A stretch of 64,000 bases of DNA, taken from the NCBI GenBank assembly GCA_903847205.1, contig CAINDA010000008.1, forward strand, positions 80,863 to 144,862, given 5' to 3'. Shown piece by piece: positions 1 through 8,036 of the stretch. Within the stretch, counting starts at the first letter, position 1. Each line of letters starts with the position of its first letter. The translations under genes and the position numbers were made by a program. The notes beneath the pieces are model-generated. The model worked only from the letters and a program-made list of their open reading frames with translations, was not told where the DNA came from and searched no databases. This stretch comes from an uncultured Bacteroidota bacterium (GTDB taxonomy: Bacteria > Bacteroidota > Bacteroidia > 2-12-FULL-35-15).

Positions 1-185
1 GCTTTTTCATCAGAAATTCTGAATGGCTCATATTGTTCGTTTTGTTTTAATACCCATAATGTTTTATGCTTACTACTTTCGCCTGTTTTGTTATGATAAC
101 CAACGGGTTTGTAATAATGTTTTTTTAATGTCGGCCCAAATAGTCCGTCATCATTCAATTTTACCTTCGGAAATGTATAACTCAT
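1..185 (-). CDS. Hypothetical protein, 3' end outside window
   Basis: The reverse strand is open from an ATG at 185-183 through the window edge, giving 61 codons that begin MSYTFPKVKLNDDG. The peptide is polar and shows no signal peptide or membrane segment. I do not recognise a family. Codon use looks like real coding sequence, and it runs in the same direction as the next genes. The C-terminus is missing because the window starts inside it. Confidence 0.5.
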   Translation of the reverse strand, partial: MSYTFPKVKLNDDGLFGPTLKKHYYKPVGYHNKTGESSKHKTLWVLKQNEQYEPFRISDEK

Positions 186-448
186 AGTTTGTTTGTCTTA
201 CTTTTTTTTAACATCACCACTAACAACATTACAGTCGAAAGATACGGTATAATAAATTCAAAATTTGCTTTACAGAAATTATAATTGTTGAACGGAAAGT
301 TCTTGTCCGTTCGTTTTTCTTTTTTTCTTGTTTTTTTCATACAATGGCACACAACGACCAAATAGGCGCTGAAAGTGTTCGTAACGTATAGTTCGTAAAA
401 CAAACAACGGTCGTAATGTTTTTTTTATTTTAAAATTCATCTATTGGT

Positions 449-994
449 TCAATGTCTTTGCTTTTTGTCGAGGTTCTCTATTTCTTTTAAAAAGTCTGGC
501 GTTATTCCGACCAGTTCGGGAACAGGGATGCTTTCAAAAGTATATTTTGCAGTATATCCCAAATATTGCCCACCCACCTCATGTACTTTCTTTTTTATAC
601 AATTAATCATGTAGTTAAATTCATTATGAAATTCTTGTGGTGTCATCCATACTTCAATTATTCCTGCATATTTCATATCCGTACTTGTGGTTTCTATTGG
701 GTTAAGTAATTCCCTAAACCATTCAAGAGGAGAACCGATTTTAAAAATTTTTCTAATTGGGTAGTATTTCTTTTGATATGCCCCTTCTTTACTATTATGT
801 TCCTGTATTTGTTTTAAACTATCTGGATGGATTCCTTCGTAAACTTTCTCTGCCATTTGGCTCCTATACCAATTAAGCAGCTCTTCCTTAGAGAAACTGA
901 TTGCAACCAAAAACTTATCGCCTTTTGCCTTGGCTCTTTTTGGCATAAGTATAAGCTTAAATACTTTAATTTGCGTTACATCCCTTGTTTCCAT
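449..994 (-). CDS. Hypothetical protein, 181 aa
   Basis: A soluble, charged protein with no signal peptide or membrane helix. A basic stretch (PKRAKAKGDKF) lies near the N-terminus, and the C-terminal third is an amphipathic-looking region ending KEIENLDKKQRH. No family is recognised. An internal Met at residue 17 is an alternative start. Its neighbours are also small unknown minus-strand genes separated by 180-260 bp, which is typical of accessory DNA beside an integrated element. Confidence 0.55.
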   Translation of the reverse strand: METRDVTQIKVFKLILMPKRAKAKGDKFLVAISFSKEELLNWYRSQMAEKVYEGIHPDSLKQIQEHNSKEGAYQKKYYPIRKIFKIGSPLEWFRELLNPIETTSTDMKYAGIIEVWMTPQEFHNEFNYMINCIKKKVHEVGGQYLGYTAKYTFESIPVPELVGITPDFLKEIENLDKKQRH

Positions 995-1171
995 TATATT
1001 TTTCTTTCGTCAGATTGTTTCTAAATTTTCTAAAAGATATTCAATTGTACAACTGTTTGATTTATCATCCAGGTCTTTAGAAATATAATACAATAGTCTA
1101 AAAGTCCTTTAAACATAGGTGTTTACCCGCAATTCGTAAAACAGAGTTTGTCAGGTAATTGATTTTCATTT

Positions 1172-1549
1172 CTATTTATTTTCTTTAAAACCATCAAAAA
1201 TCCAAAGATAAATTCTAATAAAAGTCCAATAAGAATAGTATAAGATTATACTTGAAGCTAAGAAATATGTCACATAAAGCATTATACCTCCGCTAGTCTC
1301 ATCTGAGCTATAATTAAAAATTTCAAAAGGAATAAAAAATAAATAGCCACTATAATGAATTGAAAAAGCGGAGCCGTGATAGTATGTATCAACTCTGTAG
1401 TCGTGAATACAAGCAATAAGTGGCACCAATTCCAATAAAAAAAATATCAATATTAAAACTCTTAATGCTCCTTTTGGACAATCATATATTCTGCTGTAAT
1501 TAAAAGGGATTAATTTTCTTTCAATACTTTTCTTTTGCTGAATAGCCAT
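1172..1549 (-). CDS. Small multi-pass membrane protein, 125 aa
   Basis: Unknown function. Two clear hydrophobic helices are visible (about residues 28-48 and 88-110), with a shorter hydrophobic patch around residues 66-80 between them. The loop between the first two contains several Tyr and His residues. The N-terminus is basic (QQKKSIERK), which suggests it is cytoplasmic. It precedes the 157-aa gene in neither overlap nor tight spacing, so shared transcription is only possible. Confidence 0.5.
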   Translation of the reverse strand: MAIQQKKSIERKLIPFNYSRIYDCPKGALRVLILIFFLLELVPLIACIHDYRVDTYYHGSAFSIHYSGYLFFIPFEIFNYSSDETSGGIMLYVTYFLASSIILYYSYWTFIRIYLWIFDGFKENK

Positions 1550-1589
1550 AATATTATTTTTAGTTTTTTTGTCCAGCTAGCTGAAGTTT

Positions 1590-2063
1590 TTATTTAATAC
1601 TATTAATCAAATCAATTTCATTCTGTTCAAACTTTTTCCATCTATTCTCTTTATTGTTCCATGAATGTTCAGTTCTCTTGATTGGGTTTTCATATTCTGC
1701 GGTCAGATTCCAAAACACTTTCTCAAGGCTTTTACCCAAGTCAGTGTTGTCACTAATAAATAGAATATTGTCGTTTGAGGAATTTTCAAACCTAACATAT
1801 TTTCTAAATTGCTTATTACAGATTTCTTTGTCCTCTATCATTATTACATGCTGTCCTATATCAGGACATTTTTGTATTACAGGATATTTATCAGTTTTAG
1901 AATCTAAAATTGTATTTACTAAGTGATTAATGTCTTTGAACGGCTGTCCGAGTATTTTATAAGCACCAAAAATATATGGAATGGTCAAACCTGTCGTAAT
2001 TACTTTTTGGGATTTTAAAAGCTTAATTAGGCGATACCAATATGGTTTTTGTATTGAATTCAT
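1590..2063 (-). CDS. Hypothetical protein, 157 aa
   Basis: A soluble protein of unknown function, about 157 residues, mixed alpha/beta by appearance. It contains a stretch with many acidic and Ser residues (NSSNDNILFISDNTDLGK) followed by a Trp-rich C-terminal part. No recognisable motif. The start is the ATG at 2063, at the upstream end of a 526-bp block of two minus-strand genes. Confidence 0.5.
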   Translation of the reverse strand: MNSIQKPYWYRLIKLLKSQKVITTGLTIPYIFGAYKILGQPFKDINHLVNTILDSKTDKYPVIQKCPDIGQHVIMIEDKEICNKQFRKYVRFENSSNDNILFISDNTDLGKSLEKVFWNLTAEYENPIKRTEHSWNNKENRWKKFEQNEIDLINSIK

Positions 2064-2264
2064 AATTTATTTCTCGTTCATGTATAATTCCTGTTAACAT
2101 ACAATGTACTTCCTTAAACTTGCCACCAACTCGTTTATATGTGAAACAAAGTAGCATATATCACCCCAATTTTTGGTAGATATAGGAATGTTTGCATCAC
2201 TATTCAAATGTAATCATTTTCAATTCCTATGTCTTACTTTTTTGATACCCGAATGATTAAAAAA

Positions 2265-2324
2265 CAATTACGTAGCAATTAAGAACAATATAAGAAACAA
2301 TTGAAAAAGATTGAAAATAATTGA
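2265..2324. repeat. Helically phased CAATTA-like repeats
   Basis: Six short A/T-rich units beginning CAATTA, CAATTA, CAATAT, CAATTG, GATTGA and AATTGA follow each other at spacings of about 11, 10, 12, 11 and 10 bp, ending next to the stop codon of the SRAP gene. One helical turn of spacing suggests curved DNA or an array of binding sites. The rest of the 2064-2326 gap shows no gene. Confidence 0.4.
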
Positions 2325-2326
2325 AT

Positions 2327-3052
2327 TTAATCAAACATTGCCAGTTCAGGATACTCGAAATGGTCTTGTATTTCAGCCTTATCAGGATTTTCATTCCGGT
2401 TTGTGATGAGTTTTGAAATTGTATAACCTTCCATTTGGTTTTCATCCAATGGTTTCATCAACTCTGTAATTTCTTTCTCACTCAAGTTTGGGTTGAGCCA
2501 ATCCCTTTCAATTTCTTGTGGCAGAATTAACGGCATACGCAATTTTACATTGTGAATTTTCGCCATTAATGGATTTGCCTGTGTCGTAATAATGGAAAAT
2601 GAATTTATTATTTCTCCGGTATCTTTATTTACCCAATCGTTATAGATACCGCCAAAAGCAAATGCTTCTTTACTTTTTAATTGAATAAAATAAGGGTATT
2701 TCAGTTTTCCGAGAGTTCTCCACTCATAAAAACCATCCGCTAAAACCATACAGCGTTTTTGCCGGATTGAATTTTTAAAAGATGGCAGTGCAAAAACTGT
2801 TTCGCTTTTTGCATTAAGTGTTTTAACCATCATTTCGTTTGCATCCTTAATTGTTTTGCAAAATGCAGGTATCAATCCCCAATTATAATTGTGAATTATA
2901 TTAGGCTCAACGCCTGCAATTACTGACATTTTAGGGTGATTGAAACCACTCAAATAATAATGCGCTGAAATTGTTTCCCCTTCTGCAACAGCAGCACCAA
3001 AGCGTATTTCAAATTCCTGCGGTTGTTTTTTCGCTGATATATTATAGCACAT
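2327..3052 (-). CDS. SRAP (HMCES/YedK-type) abasic-site protein
   Basis: A 241-aa SOS-response-associated-peptidase-family protein. The family crosslinks abasic sites in single-stranded DNA through the mature N-terminal Cys2. Seen here: MCYN at the start (Cys2), the WGLIP motif near residue 58, Asn80 in LNAKSET, Glu110 in GFYEW, and His167 in KIHNVKLRMPLIL, which match the known active-site set. It is the third gene of a minus-strand operon after the repressor and a 77-aa gene, with a 4-bp gap to the latter. The context suggests a damage-linked or lysogeny role rather than the host housekeeping copy (inference). Confidence 0.92.
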   Translation of the reverse strand: MCYNISAKKQPQEFEIRFGAAVAEGETISAHYYLSGFNHPKMSVIAGVEPNIIHNYNWGLIPAFCKTIKDANEMMVKTLNAKSETVFALPSFKNSIRQKRCMVLADGFYEWRTLGKLKYPYFIQLKSKEAFAFGGIYNDWVNKDTGEIINSFSIITTQANPLMAKIHNVKLRMPLILPQEIERDWLNPNLSEKEITELMKPLDENQMEGYTISKLITNRNENPDKAEIQDHFEYPELAMFD

Positions 3053-3056
3053 AATT

Positions 3057-3290
3057 TTATAATATAGTTACTTTTTGGTTATCTATCTGGTCATTTGCAA
3101 AACGTATTAACTTGCGGAGCGAATCCTCTCTTATCATTGATTTTCTTAATGAATGATTATAATGCCCCAGCAATAACTTGTTCTTTAAAAATACACCTAA
3201 ATCTTTTGCGCTCCACCCAAATTTTTGTTCTAATTCAGGGAACTTTTCTATAACCTGTGAAGGGGTTAAATACTCTGCTTTTTTGTTCAT
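3057..3290 (-). CDS. Small protein, paralogue of the 4375 gene
   Basis: A 77-aa protein of unknown function that is clearly related to the 76-aa protein encoded at 4375-4605 on the other strand. Both share LTPsxVxEKxPxL, a KFxWxxxDxGxFxxxKLLxGxY core, then SMIxExSLxxLIxxxN. The pattern resembles a small helical DNA- or protein-binding unit, but no family is recognised. It sits 14 bp after the repressor and 4 bp before the SRAP gene, so all three are probably one transcript. Confidence 0.75.
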   Translation of the reverse strand: MNKKAEYLTPSQVIEKFPELEQKFGWSAKDLGVFLKNKLLLGHYNHSLRKSMIREDSLRKLIRFANDQIDNQKVTIL

Positions 3291-3304
3291 TTCTGTTAAA
3301 TTTT

Positions 3305-4096
3305 TTATTTGCGGAGATTACTCATATCTCTTTTTAATTTCAATACGGTTGAAACCAATGTTTCATTATTCATCACAGGTTCGGGAATTTGAGAACTGAT
3401 ATAGTATGTAAATTTCCACACTTCTTTTACTTTGTTTATTGTTAATTCATAGGGTTCATAAAGAGCATTTAACGATGATAGCAAGAGAGTTTTCCCTTTT
3501 TTTATATGGTTAGTGATAATTTTAAATACCACACCCTCATCAATCGTAACAATAATGCAGGCTGTACCGTCTTTTATTTCCGTTAAGTTTTCGAGGTATT
3601 CACCGACTATATAAGATTTATCAGGTATCGGATACATCGAATCGCCGGTAATCTGAAAGGTTCGGTATTTGCGTTCTTTATGTAAAAAAGGTAAATGAAC
3701 CATTGGCAATTTTTTAATAAAACTCTCATCGCTGAACCCGATTGTATAACCTGCCGATGCTTTTACATTTACCAACTCATTGTTTTCATTGTTCCTGCTG
3801 TCAACGGTTGTGCTTAGTACTCTGATTTTTGTCCCGGTTGTATAAACATCGTAACCTCTCGTTAAATCATCCAACTGCTTATCTGAAAACCTGCTTAAAT
3901 CTGTTTTTAATAAAACATCAATTGATACATTGAAATAGGTGGAAATTGTAATCAATATTTCAGAAGTTGGATTAAGAACAATGGTGTTTTCATAGTTGTT
4001 AAGTGTTGAACGTGTAATGCCGAACTCATTCGCAGCGGCTTCTTGTGTTAAGCCGTTTCTATTACGCAGAATTTTGATGTTAGAGCCTAAAAACAT
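3305..4096 (-). CDS. XRE-family HTH / S24 LexA-CI-like repressor
   Basis: A 263-aa repressor. Residues 5-60 form an XRE-type helix-turn-helix (LTQEAAANEFGITRSTLNNYEN). Residues about 110-235 form an S24 domain with the nucleophile Ser153 in GDSMYP and the general base Lys192 in VVFK. An Ala115-Gly116 pair in KASAGY could be the self-cleavage site, as in LexA and CI. A short coiled tail follows. It is divergent from the long plus-strand operon and would be expected to repress it until DNA damage triggers cleavage (established for the family, inferred here). Confidence 0.92.
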   Translation of the reverse strand: MFLGSNIKILRNRNGLTQEAAANEFGITRSTLNNYENTIVLNPTSEILITISTYFNVSIDVLLKTDLSRFSDKQLDDLTRGYDVYTTGTKIRVLSTTVDSRNNENNELVNVKASAGYTIGFSDESFIKKLPMVHLPFLHKERKYRTFQITGDSMYPIPDKSYIVGEYLENLTEIKDGTACIIVTIDEGVVFKIITNHIKKGKTLLLSSLNALYEPYELTINKVKEVWKFTYYISSQIPEPVMNNETLVSTVLKLKRDMSNLRK

Positions 4097-4261
4097 AATA
4101 AATATTAGTTTACGTTAAAATCTAATTAATGACTGTTATACAATCATAAAAATAAGAAAAAAAATGAAATAGAAATTATTTTTTTATTTTTTATAATTTT
4201 TATTTATTCTAAATAGCGCTTTAACTTATTGACTGTTTGGAGTTTGCTGACTTACAAACAA

Positions 4262-4289
4262 CCCTCCCATCACCCCCCTGCCACCCCCC
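4262..4289. promoter_or_regulatory. Four-tract C/G run, G-quadruplex motif on minus strand
   Basis: Within an AT-rich 278-bp divergent control region the plus strand has C-runs of 3, 3, 6 and 6 bases separated by 1, 4 and 5 bases. The minus strand therefore matches G3+N1-7 four times, the standard G-quadruplex pattern. It lies between the repressor start (4096) and the first plus-strand gene (4375). A regulatory role is inferred. Confidence 0.55.
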
Positions 4290-4299
4290 ATTTTTACAG

Positions 4300-4315
4300 G
4301 TGACTACGGGGTCAC
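4300..4315. promoter_or_regulatory. Inverted repeat GTGAC-N6-GTCAC, candidate operator
   Basis: Two 5-bp arms separated by six bases lie just after the C-rich tract and just before the candidate plus-strand promoter. The position and symmetry suit binding of the dimeric repressor encoded at 3305-4096. Only one such site was seen, so the assignment is tentative. Confidence 0.4.
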
Positions 4316-4319
4316 TCAT

Positions 4320-4351
4320 ATTGTTTTGCAATTAATCTAACCGTTGTTTTG
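4320..4351 (+). promoter_or_regulatory. Candidate Bacteroidota promoter for the plus-strand operon
   Basis: ATTG at 4320-4323 is followed after 20 bases by TTGTTTTG at 4344-4351. This differs from the Bacteroidota -7 consensus TAnnTTTG at one position, and the spacing fits the -33/-7 arrangement. The gene at 4375 starts 23 bases later. Confidence 0.4.
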
Positions 4352-4374
4352 TATCCGAATATTAATCAATCGAA

Positions 4375-4605
4375 ATGAGAAAAATTTATCTGACCCCAAA
4401 AGAAATAGTTGAAAAATATCCTGATTTGACATTCAAATTCAACTGGACAGAAAGCGACATAGGCTTTTTTATGCGAACAAAATTACTGTCGGGCTATTAC
4501 AGTAAAAATAAACGAGCAAGTATGATTGAGGAAAACTCATTGCTTAATCTGATTAAGTATGTGAACTGCCTGCTTGAAGACCAGATTTTAATTCTGCAAA
4601 TATAG
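4375..4605 (+). CDS. Small protein, paralogue of the 3057 gene
   Basis: A 76-aa protein sharing the LTPxEIVEKxPDL and KFNWTxSDIGFFxxxKLLSGYY patterns with the minus-strand protein at 3057-3290. It is the first gene downstream of the divergent control region. In temperate phages this position often holds a Cro- or antirepressor-like regulator, which makes that role plausible. No known family is recognised, so function remains open. Confidence 0.75.
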   Translation: MRKIYLTPKEIVEKYPDLTFKFNWTESDIGFFMRTKLLSGYYSKNKRASMIEENSLLNLIKYVNCLLEDQILILQI

Positions 4606-4692
4606 AATAGAGGCATAACAATCCATGCAGCAGAAGGCTGTTTGAAAAAGAAAAAAAATAAAATATACAAACTCAAATTAAAAATAAATATC

Positions 4693-4887
4693 ATGAATTC
4701 AGGAATATTTTTAACGATTAAAGATTTGATGAAACTCTTAGGCAGTAATAATTACAGCAGCTGCGCCAATCAACACAAAGTCATAAGAGATTCCATCGCA
4801 ACTGGCAAAACAAAACTCACGATAAAGGAATATTGTGATTACGAAAAAATAGAATTTGATGTTGTATGGAAGTTTATCAGGGTATAA
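4693..4887 (+). CDS. Small HTH-like protein, 64 aa
   Basis: I choose the ATG at 4693 (MNSGIFLTIKDLMKLLG), because the longer open frame upstream is a low-complexity Lys/Asn run. The start, FLTIKDLMKLLGSNNYSSC, resembles the first helices of an excisionase or MerR-like winged helix. The rest (TIKEYCDYEKIEFDVVWKFI) also resembles a small DNA-binding fold. It could control excision or early genes, but this is inference from shape and position. Confidence 0.6.
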   Translation: MNSGIFLTIKDLMKLLGSNNYSSCANQHKVIRDSIATGKTKLTIKEYCDYEKIEFDVVWKFIRV

Positions 4888-5015
4888 TCTCCATACATTA
4901 TTTTCGAGAAATATCCTGAATAATCTATCCCTATCCACTCCTTTAAAATAAATATTTTGAACCCATTGCACCTTTGCCCCATCAAATAATAATAACAACT
5001 AAAAAAAACAAACTC

Positions 5016-5282
5016 ATGCAAAAAACAGAATTATTACTCATCATCAACAGCGTCCTTTTAGGAATTATCAGTTTGATGTTTTTAGCGATAGGTTATTTTT
5101 TAAAAGACCTGCACAAAGATTTTAAAACACTTATCGAGCGGGTGAATAAAGTCTATTCCGATTTGTACTCGCACATCAATTCATTTGAAAACATTTCAAA
5201 AATGTTTCAAAAACAAATTGACACGCTTGAAAACAGAATTGTGGTATTAGAAGGAAAAAAAACAAAAGGCAAAGATGAATAA
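5016..5282 (+). CDS. Single-pass membrane protein with coiled coil, 88 aa
   Basis: Starts at the ATG at 5016 (MQKTELLLII). Residues 5-28 are a strong membrane helix, followed by a charged coiled coil (KDFKTLIERVNKV to DTLENRIVVLEG) and a Lys-rich tail. The layout resembles small phage membrane proteins such as holin- or spanin-like subunits, though nothing specific supports either. Its stop overlaps the next start by 8 bases, so the two are translationally coupled. Confidence 0.65.
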   Translation: MQKTELLLIINSVLLGIISLMFLAIGYFLKDLHKDFKTLIERVNKVYSDLYSHINSFENISKMFQKQIDTLENRIVVLEGKKTKGKDE

Positions 5283-5745
5283 GCTGACCAAAATATTAAT
5301 CGGGACTGGTGTTGTTTTGACCGGAGGTTATTTGTTCAAGATGAGCAGAACATCTGCAAATCTTGAAACAGAAATCAAAGCGATAATTCACAAGTTTGAT
5401 TTAACCGGTATTACGATTCGTGTGGATGCTAAAATAAAAAATCCGACAGAAGGAAGTTTAAAAATAAAATATCCTTTTGTGAAACTCTCTTACAAAGGCG
5501 AAACGGTGGGCAGTTCACAGGTTGTTAATCAGGATATAACCATACCGAAGTTCGGGGAAGCCAACATAGAAGCCATAATGATAAAGATTCCTTTAATGGG
5601 TTTATTGTCGGCAGGACTTGATTTATTGACATCCTTAAAATCAGGTGCAGGAGTAAAAATCGGAATAACAATTATCACAACGATATACACTGCAATCAGT
5701 TCTTTCCCCTACGAATATACACAAGAACAAATAGTGAAAAAATAA
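5275..5745 (+). CDS. Membrane-anchored LEA14/WHy-like beta protein
   Basis: A 156-aa protein. Residues 5-20 are hydrophobic with a glycine-rich stretch (anchor or short signal). Residues about 40-115 have the alternating pattern of a WHy/LEA-2 beta-sandwich: ITIRVDAKIKNPTEGSLKI, then YPFVKLSYKGETVGSS and IPKFGEANI. It ends one base into the start of the transglutaminase-like gene. In a virus-like context it could be a membrane-associated virion component; this is not shown by sequence alone. Confidence 0.6.
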   Translation: MNKLTKILIGTGVVLTGGYLFKMSRTSANLETEIKAIIHKFDLTGITIRVDAKIKNPTEGSLKIKYPFVKLSYKGETVGSSQVVNQDITIPKFGEANIEAIMIKIPLMGLLSAGLDLLTSLKSGAGVKIGITIITTIYTAISSFPYEYTQEQIVKK

Positions 5746-7295
5746 TGGAAGCGAATCACAAACGACAAATCAAAAGCGGTGCAGAGTTTAATCACTTGTT
5801 TCCAAAACCCATCGGTGATGAGGTAGAAATTAAACATGATGCAGATGTATCAGCAACGGTAGCTTTTATTCCGAAGGTAGTATTTGAAACATTAGGCGAT
5901 ACAAACAGAATAGCAAAACTTTTAAAAGGAAGTACAATAAATGAAACGTGTGAGAATATATGGCATTTTGTATATGAGCATATACAGTATGCAAAAGACA
6001 AAGATGGTATTGAACAAATTAGAAGACCGGCTCGTGCTTGGCATGATAGAACACGAGGAGTTGATTGTGATTGTTATACAGTTTTTATCAGCAGCATATT
6101 GACCAACCTGCATATTCCGCACATCTACCGAATCACGAAATATAAAAACAGAGATTATTTCCAACACATTTACCCGATTGTGCCGACCAGTAAAGGAAAT
6201 TACCTGACGATTGACTGCGTATTAAATGAATATAATCAAGAAGAACCATACACCGAAAAAAAAGACACACCAATGAAACTACATTATTTAAACGGTATAG
6301 ATACCAACCAAAACCAATCACTAATGGCAACAGAAAAAAACGTAGATACCCTTGATTTAATGGGTACAGATGATTTTGACGGAATCGGAAAAATCAATTT
6401 AAGCAAACTAAAAGAAGGAGCTAAGAAAGCACTTCATGTTGTAAATCGTCTAAACCCTGCAACCGGCTTGCTTCGGTTAGGTGTATTAGCTTCGATGAAA
6501 CTCAATTTGATGAAAATTGCAGGGAATATCCGATATGCCTATTTAACCGATGCACAGGCTAACGCCAAAGGGTTGGATATTGTTAAACTCAATAAACTGC
6601 GAAGCATCTTAACAAAACTGGAAAATGTTTTTTATGGCGGGGGCGGTTTAAAAGAGAACCTTAAAAAAGCAATCCTTACTGGAAAAGGAAACGCAGACCA
6701 CGAAGTAAGCGGTTTGGGAATGACTACCGATTCCGAACCTTATGATGAGAACACGCCTTTGAATGCTTTATTATCCGGCATTTACGAAGATGAGGCAGTA
6801 GAAGGATTGAACGGTTTGGGCTTTGTAACAGCAACAGCCATAGCAGCCGCTTCAAGTGCATTGGCAATAATTGCAGGGCTTATCAAACAAATCGGAGGTA
6901 TGAAAAAAGATGGTAAAGATGTACCGGCAGGCGAAGAAGGTGCTGCATCCGACAGCGTGAATGTTGATGATGCGGGTAGTGCAGCAAGCGGAGGTTCAAA
7001 GAAACTAATGAAACTAAATCCGGCTGGAACAAGCGACAGTACGGATGCAGGAGGCGGAGCTGATACAGGCGGATTTTTAGAAAAAGCAAAAACATGGGTA
7101 ACAGAGCATCCTATGCAGGCAGGAGCAGCAGCAATTGGTGTCGCAGTGGTCGGAGTGTTAGCAGTAAAGCACTTTAGTAAAAAGAAACAAAAACCAAAAG
7201 GTTTATCGGGTGTATATCACAAGAAACATAAAAAGAAAAAAGGCAAAAGCAAACCAAAAACAAAACATCACAAAGCTCCAATTGCCCTGCTATAA
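5745..7295 (+). CDS. Transglutaminase-like protein with C-terminal membrane segment and basic tail
   Basis: A 516-aa protein. Residues 65-160 match a transglutaminase/papain-like core: Cys108 (or Cys110) in GVDCDCYTVF, His141 in YFQHIYPIV and Asp157 in LTIDCV form the expected triad. The middle is helical. A Gly/Ala-rich hydrophobic segment lies near residues 360-385, low-complexity Gly/Ser/Asp linkers follow, then a second Ala-rich hydrophobic helix near 455-475 and a very basic Lys/His tail. Possible roles are a maturation protease or a crosslinking enzyme in a virion or membrane. The triad is seen; the role is inferred. Confidence 0.7.
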   Translation: MEANHKRQIKSGAEFNHLFPKPIGDEVEIKHDADVSATVAFIPKVVFETLGDTNRIAKLLKGSTINETCENIWHFVYEHIQYAKDKDGIEQIRRPARAWHDRTRGVDCDCYTVFISSILTNLHIPHIYRITKYKNRDYFQHIYPIVPTSKGNYLTIDCVLNEYNQEEPYTEKKDTPMKLHYLNGIDTNQNQSLMATEKNVDTLDLMGTDDFDGIGKINLSKLKEGAKKALHVVNRLNPATGLLRLGVLASMKLNLMKIAGNIRYAYLTDAQANAKGLDIVKLNKLRSILTKLENVFYGGGGLKENLKKAILTGKGNADHEVSGLGMTTDSEPYDENTPLNALLSGIYEDEAVEGLNGLGFVTATAIAAASSALAIIAGLIKQIGGMKKDGKDVPAGEEGAASDSVNVDDAGSAASGGSKKLMKLNPAGTSDSTDAGGGADTGGFLEKAKTWVTEHPMQAGAAAIGVAVVGVLAVKHFSKKKQKPKGLSGVYHKKHKKKKGKSKPKTKHHKAPIALL

Positions 7296-7328
7296 TCAAC
7301 GGAATAATAAAAATTAAAAATCAGCAAA

Positions 7329-7967
7329 ATGAAAAGAAAAAGTAAAAACAAAAGAAAACGTGCTTTGAACGGTACTGATACCGGACATAAAACGACAGCC
7401 GCAAAAGTAAAACACAGTGCAATAGAAACTGGCAAAGATTTACTTATCGGTGTAATCGGGGGCGGAATTGCCGGAGCTGTTATCGGCAAACCGTCCCTGT
7501 TAATTGGTGCAGGTGTAACAGGATACGGACACTTCGCAAACAAACCAGCACTGACCACATTCGGAATCGGCATGATGGCATCAAGCGGATTCAGCACAGC
7601 CGCAGGCACTACTCAAGGGGTTGACGGTTTTAGTGCCGAAGATGTGAAAGCCCGTGTAATGGGCTTTAAAGACAGCATCACATCAAAATTGTTTTTGGAT
7701 AAAATAATCAAAAAGAAAGATGCAGCCCCGAAAAAAGAAAGTACAAACGGTGTTGGTGCAATACAATATTTCACTTACCCCGACCAAAACAAAGAACTGG
7801 ATTTTTCCGCCCTTGACCATTTAGAAAAACAAATTCAGCAAAGCGGTGCTGAATACCAAAAAAGTATTCAGGGAACAGAGGAAGAAGAAACAGTACAAGG
7901 AAATGATGAAGAAACAATAGAAGGAAATGATGATGAACACGATGATTTTTCAAGCACTTCTTATTAA
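7329..7967 (+). CDS. Gly-rich membrane protein with basic N-terminus and acidic tail
   Basis: A 212-aa protein of unknown function. It starts with a Lys/Arg cluster (KRKSKNKRKR), has two Gly/Ala-rich hydrophobic segments (about residues 40-60 and 60-95) and ends with a very acidic tail (EEEETVQGNDEETIEGNDDEHDD). The opposed charges suggest a membrane protein that contacts DNA or a capsid on one side, as in some internal-membrane viruses. It follows the transglutaminase-like gene by 33 bp. Confidence 0.6.
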   Translation: MKRKSKNKRKRALNGTDTGHKTTAAKVKHSAIETGKDLLIGVIGGGIAGAVIGKPSLLIGAGVTGYGHFANKPALTTFGIGMMASSGFSTAAGTTQGVDGFSAEDVKARVMGFKDSITSKLFLDKIIKKKDAAPKKESTNGVGAIQYFTYPDQNKELDFSALDHLEKQIQQSGAEYQKSIQGTEEEETVQGNDEETIEGNDDEHDDFSSTSY

Positions 7968-8036
7968 ACAGTAAATAGTAAATAGCGAATAGTAAACAGG
8001 AAACCAAATCAATAAAAACCAAATAATTATAAAAAA

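Noticed and set aside
182..403. 73-aa minus-strand ORF
   Set aside because: It overlaps the start of the partial gene at 1-185 and its composition (Lys/Arg runs, scattered Cys) looks like chance; no start signal.
4738..5021. Minus-strand ORFs opposite the small HTH and coiled-coil genes
   Set aside because: They are shadows of plus-strand genes that have better starts and fit the operon.
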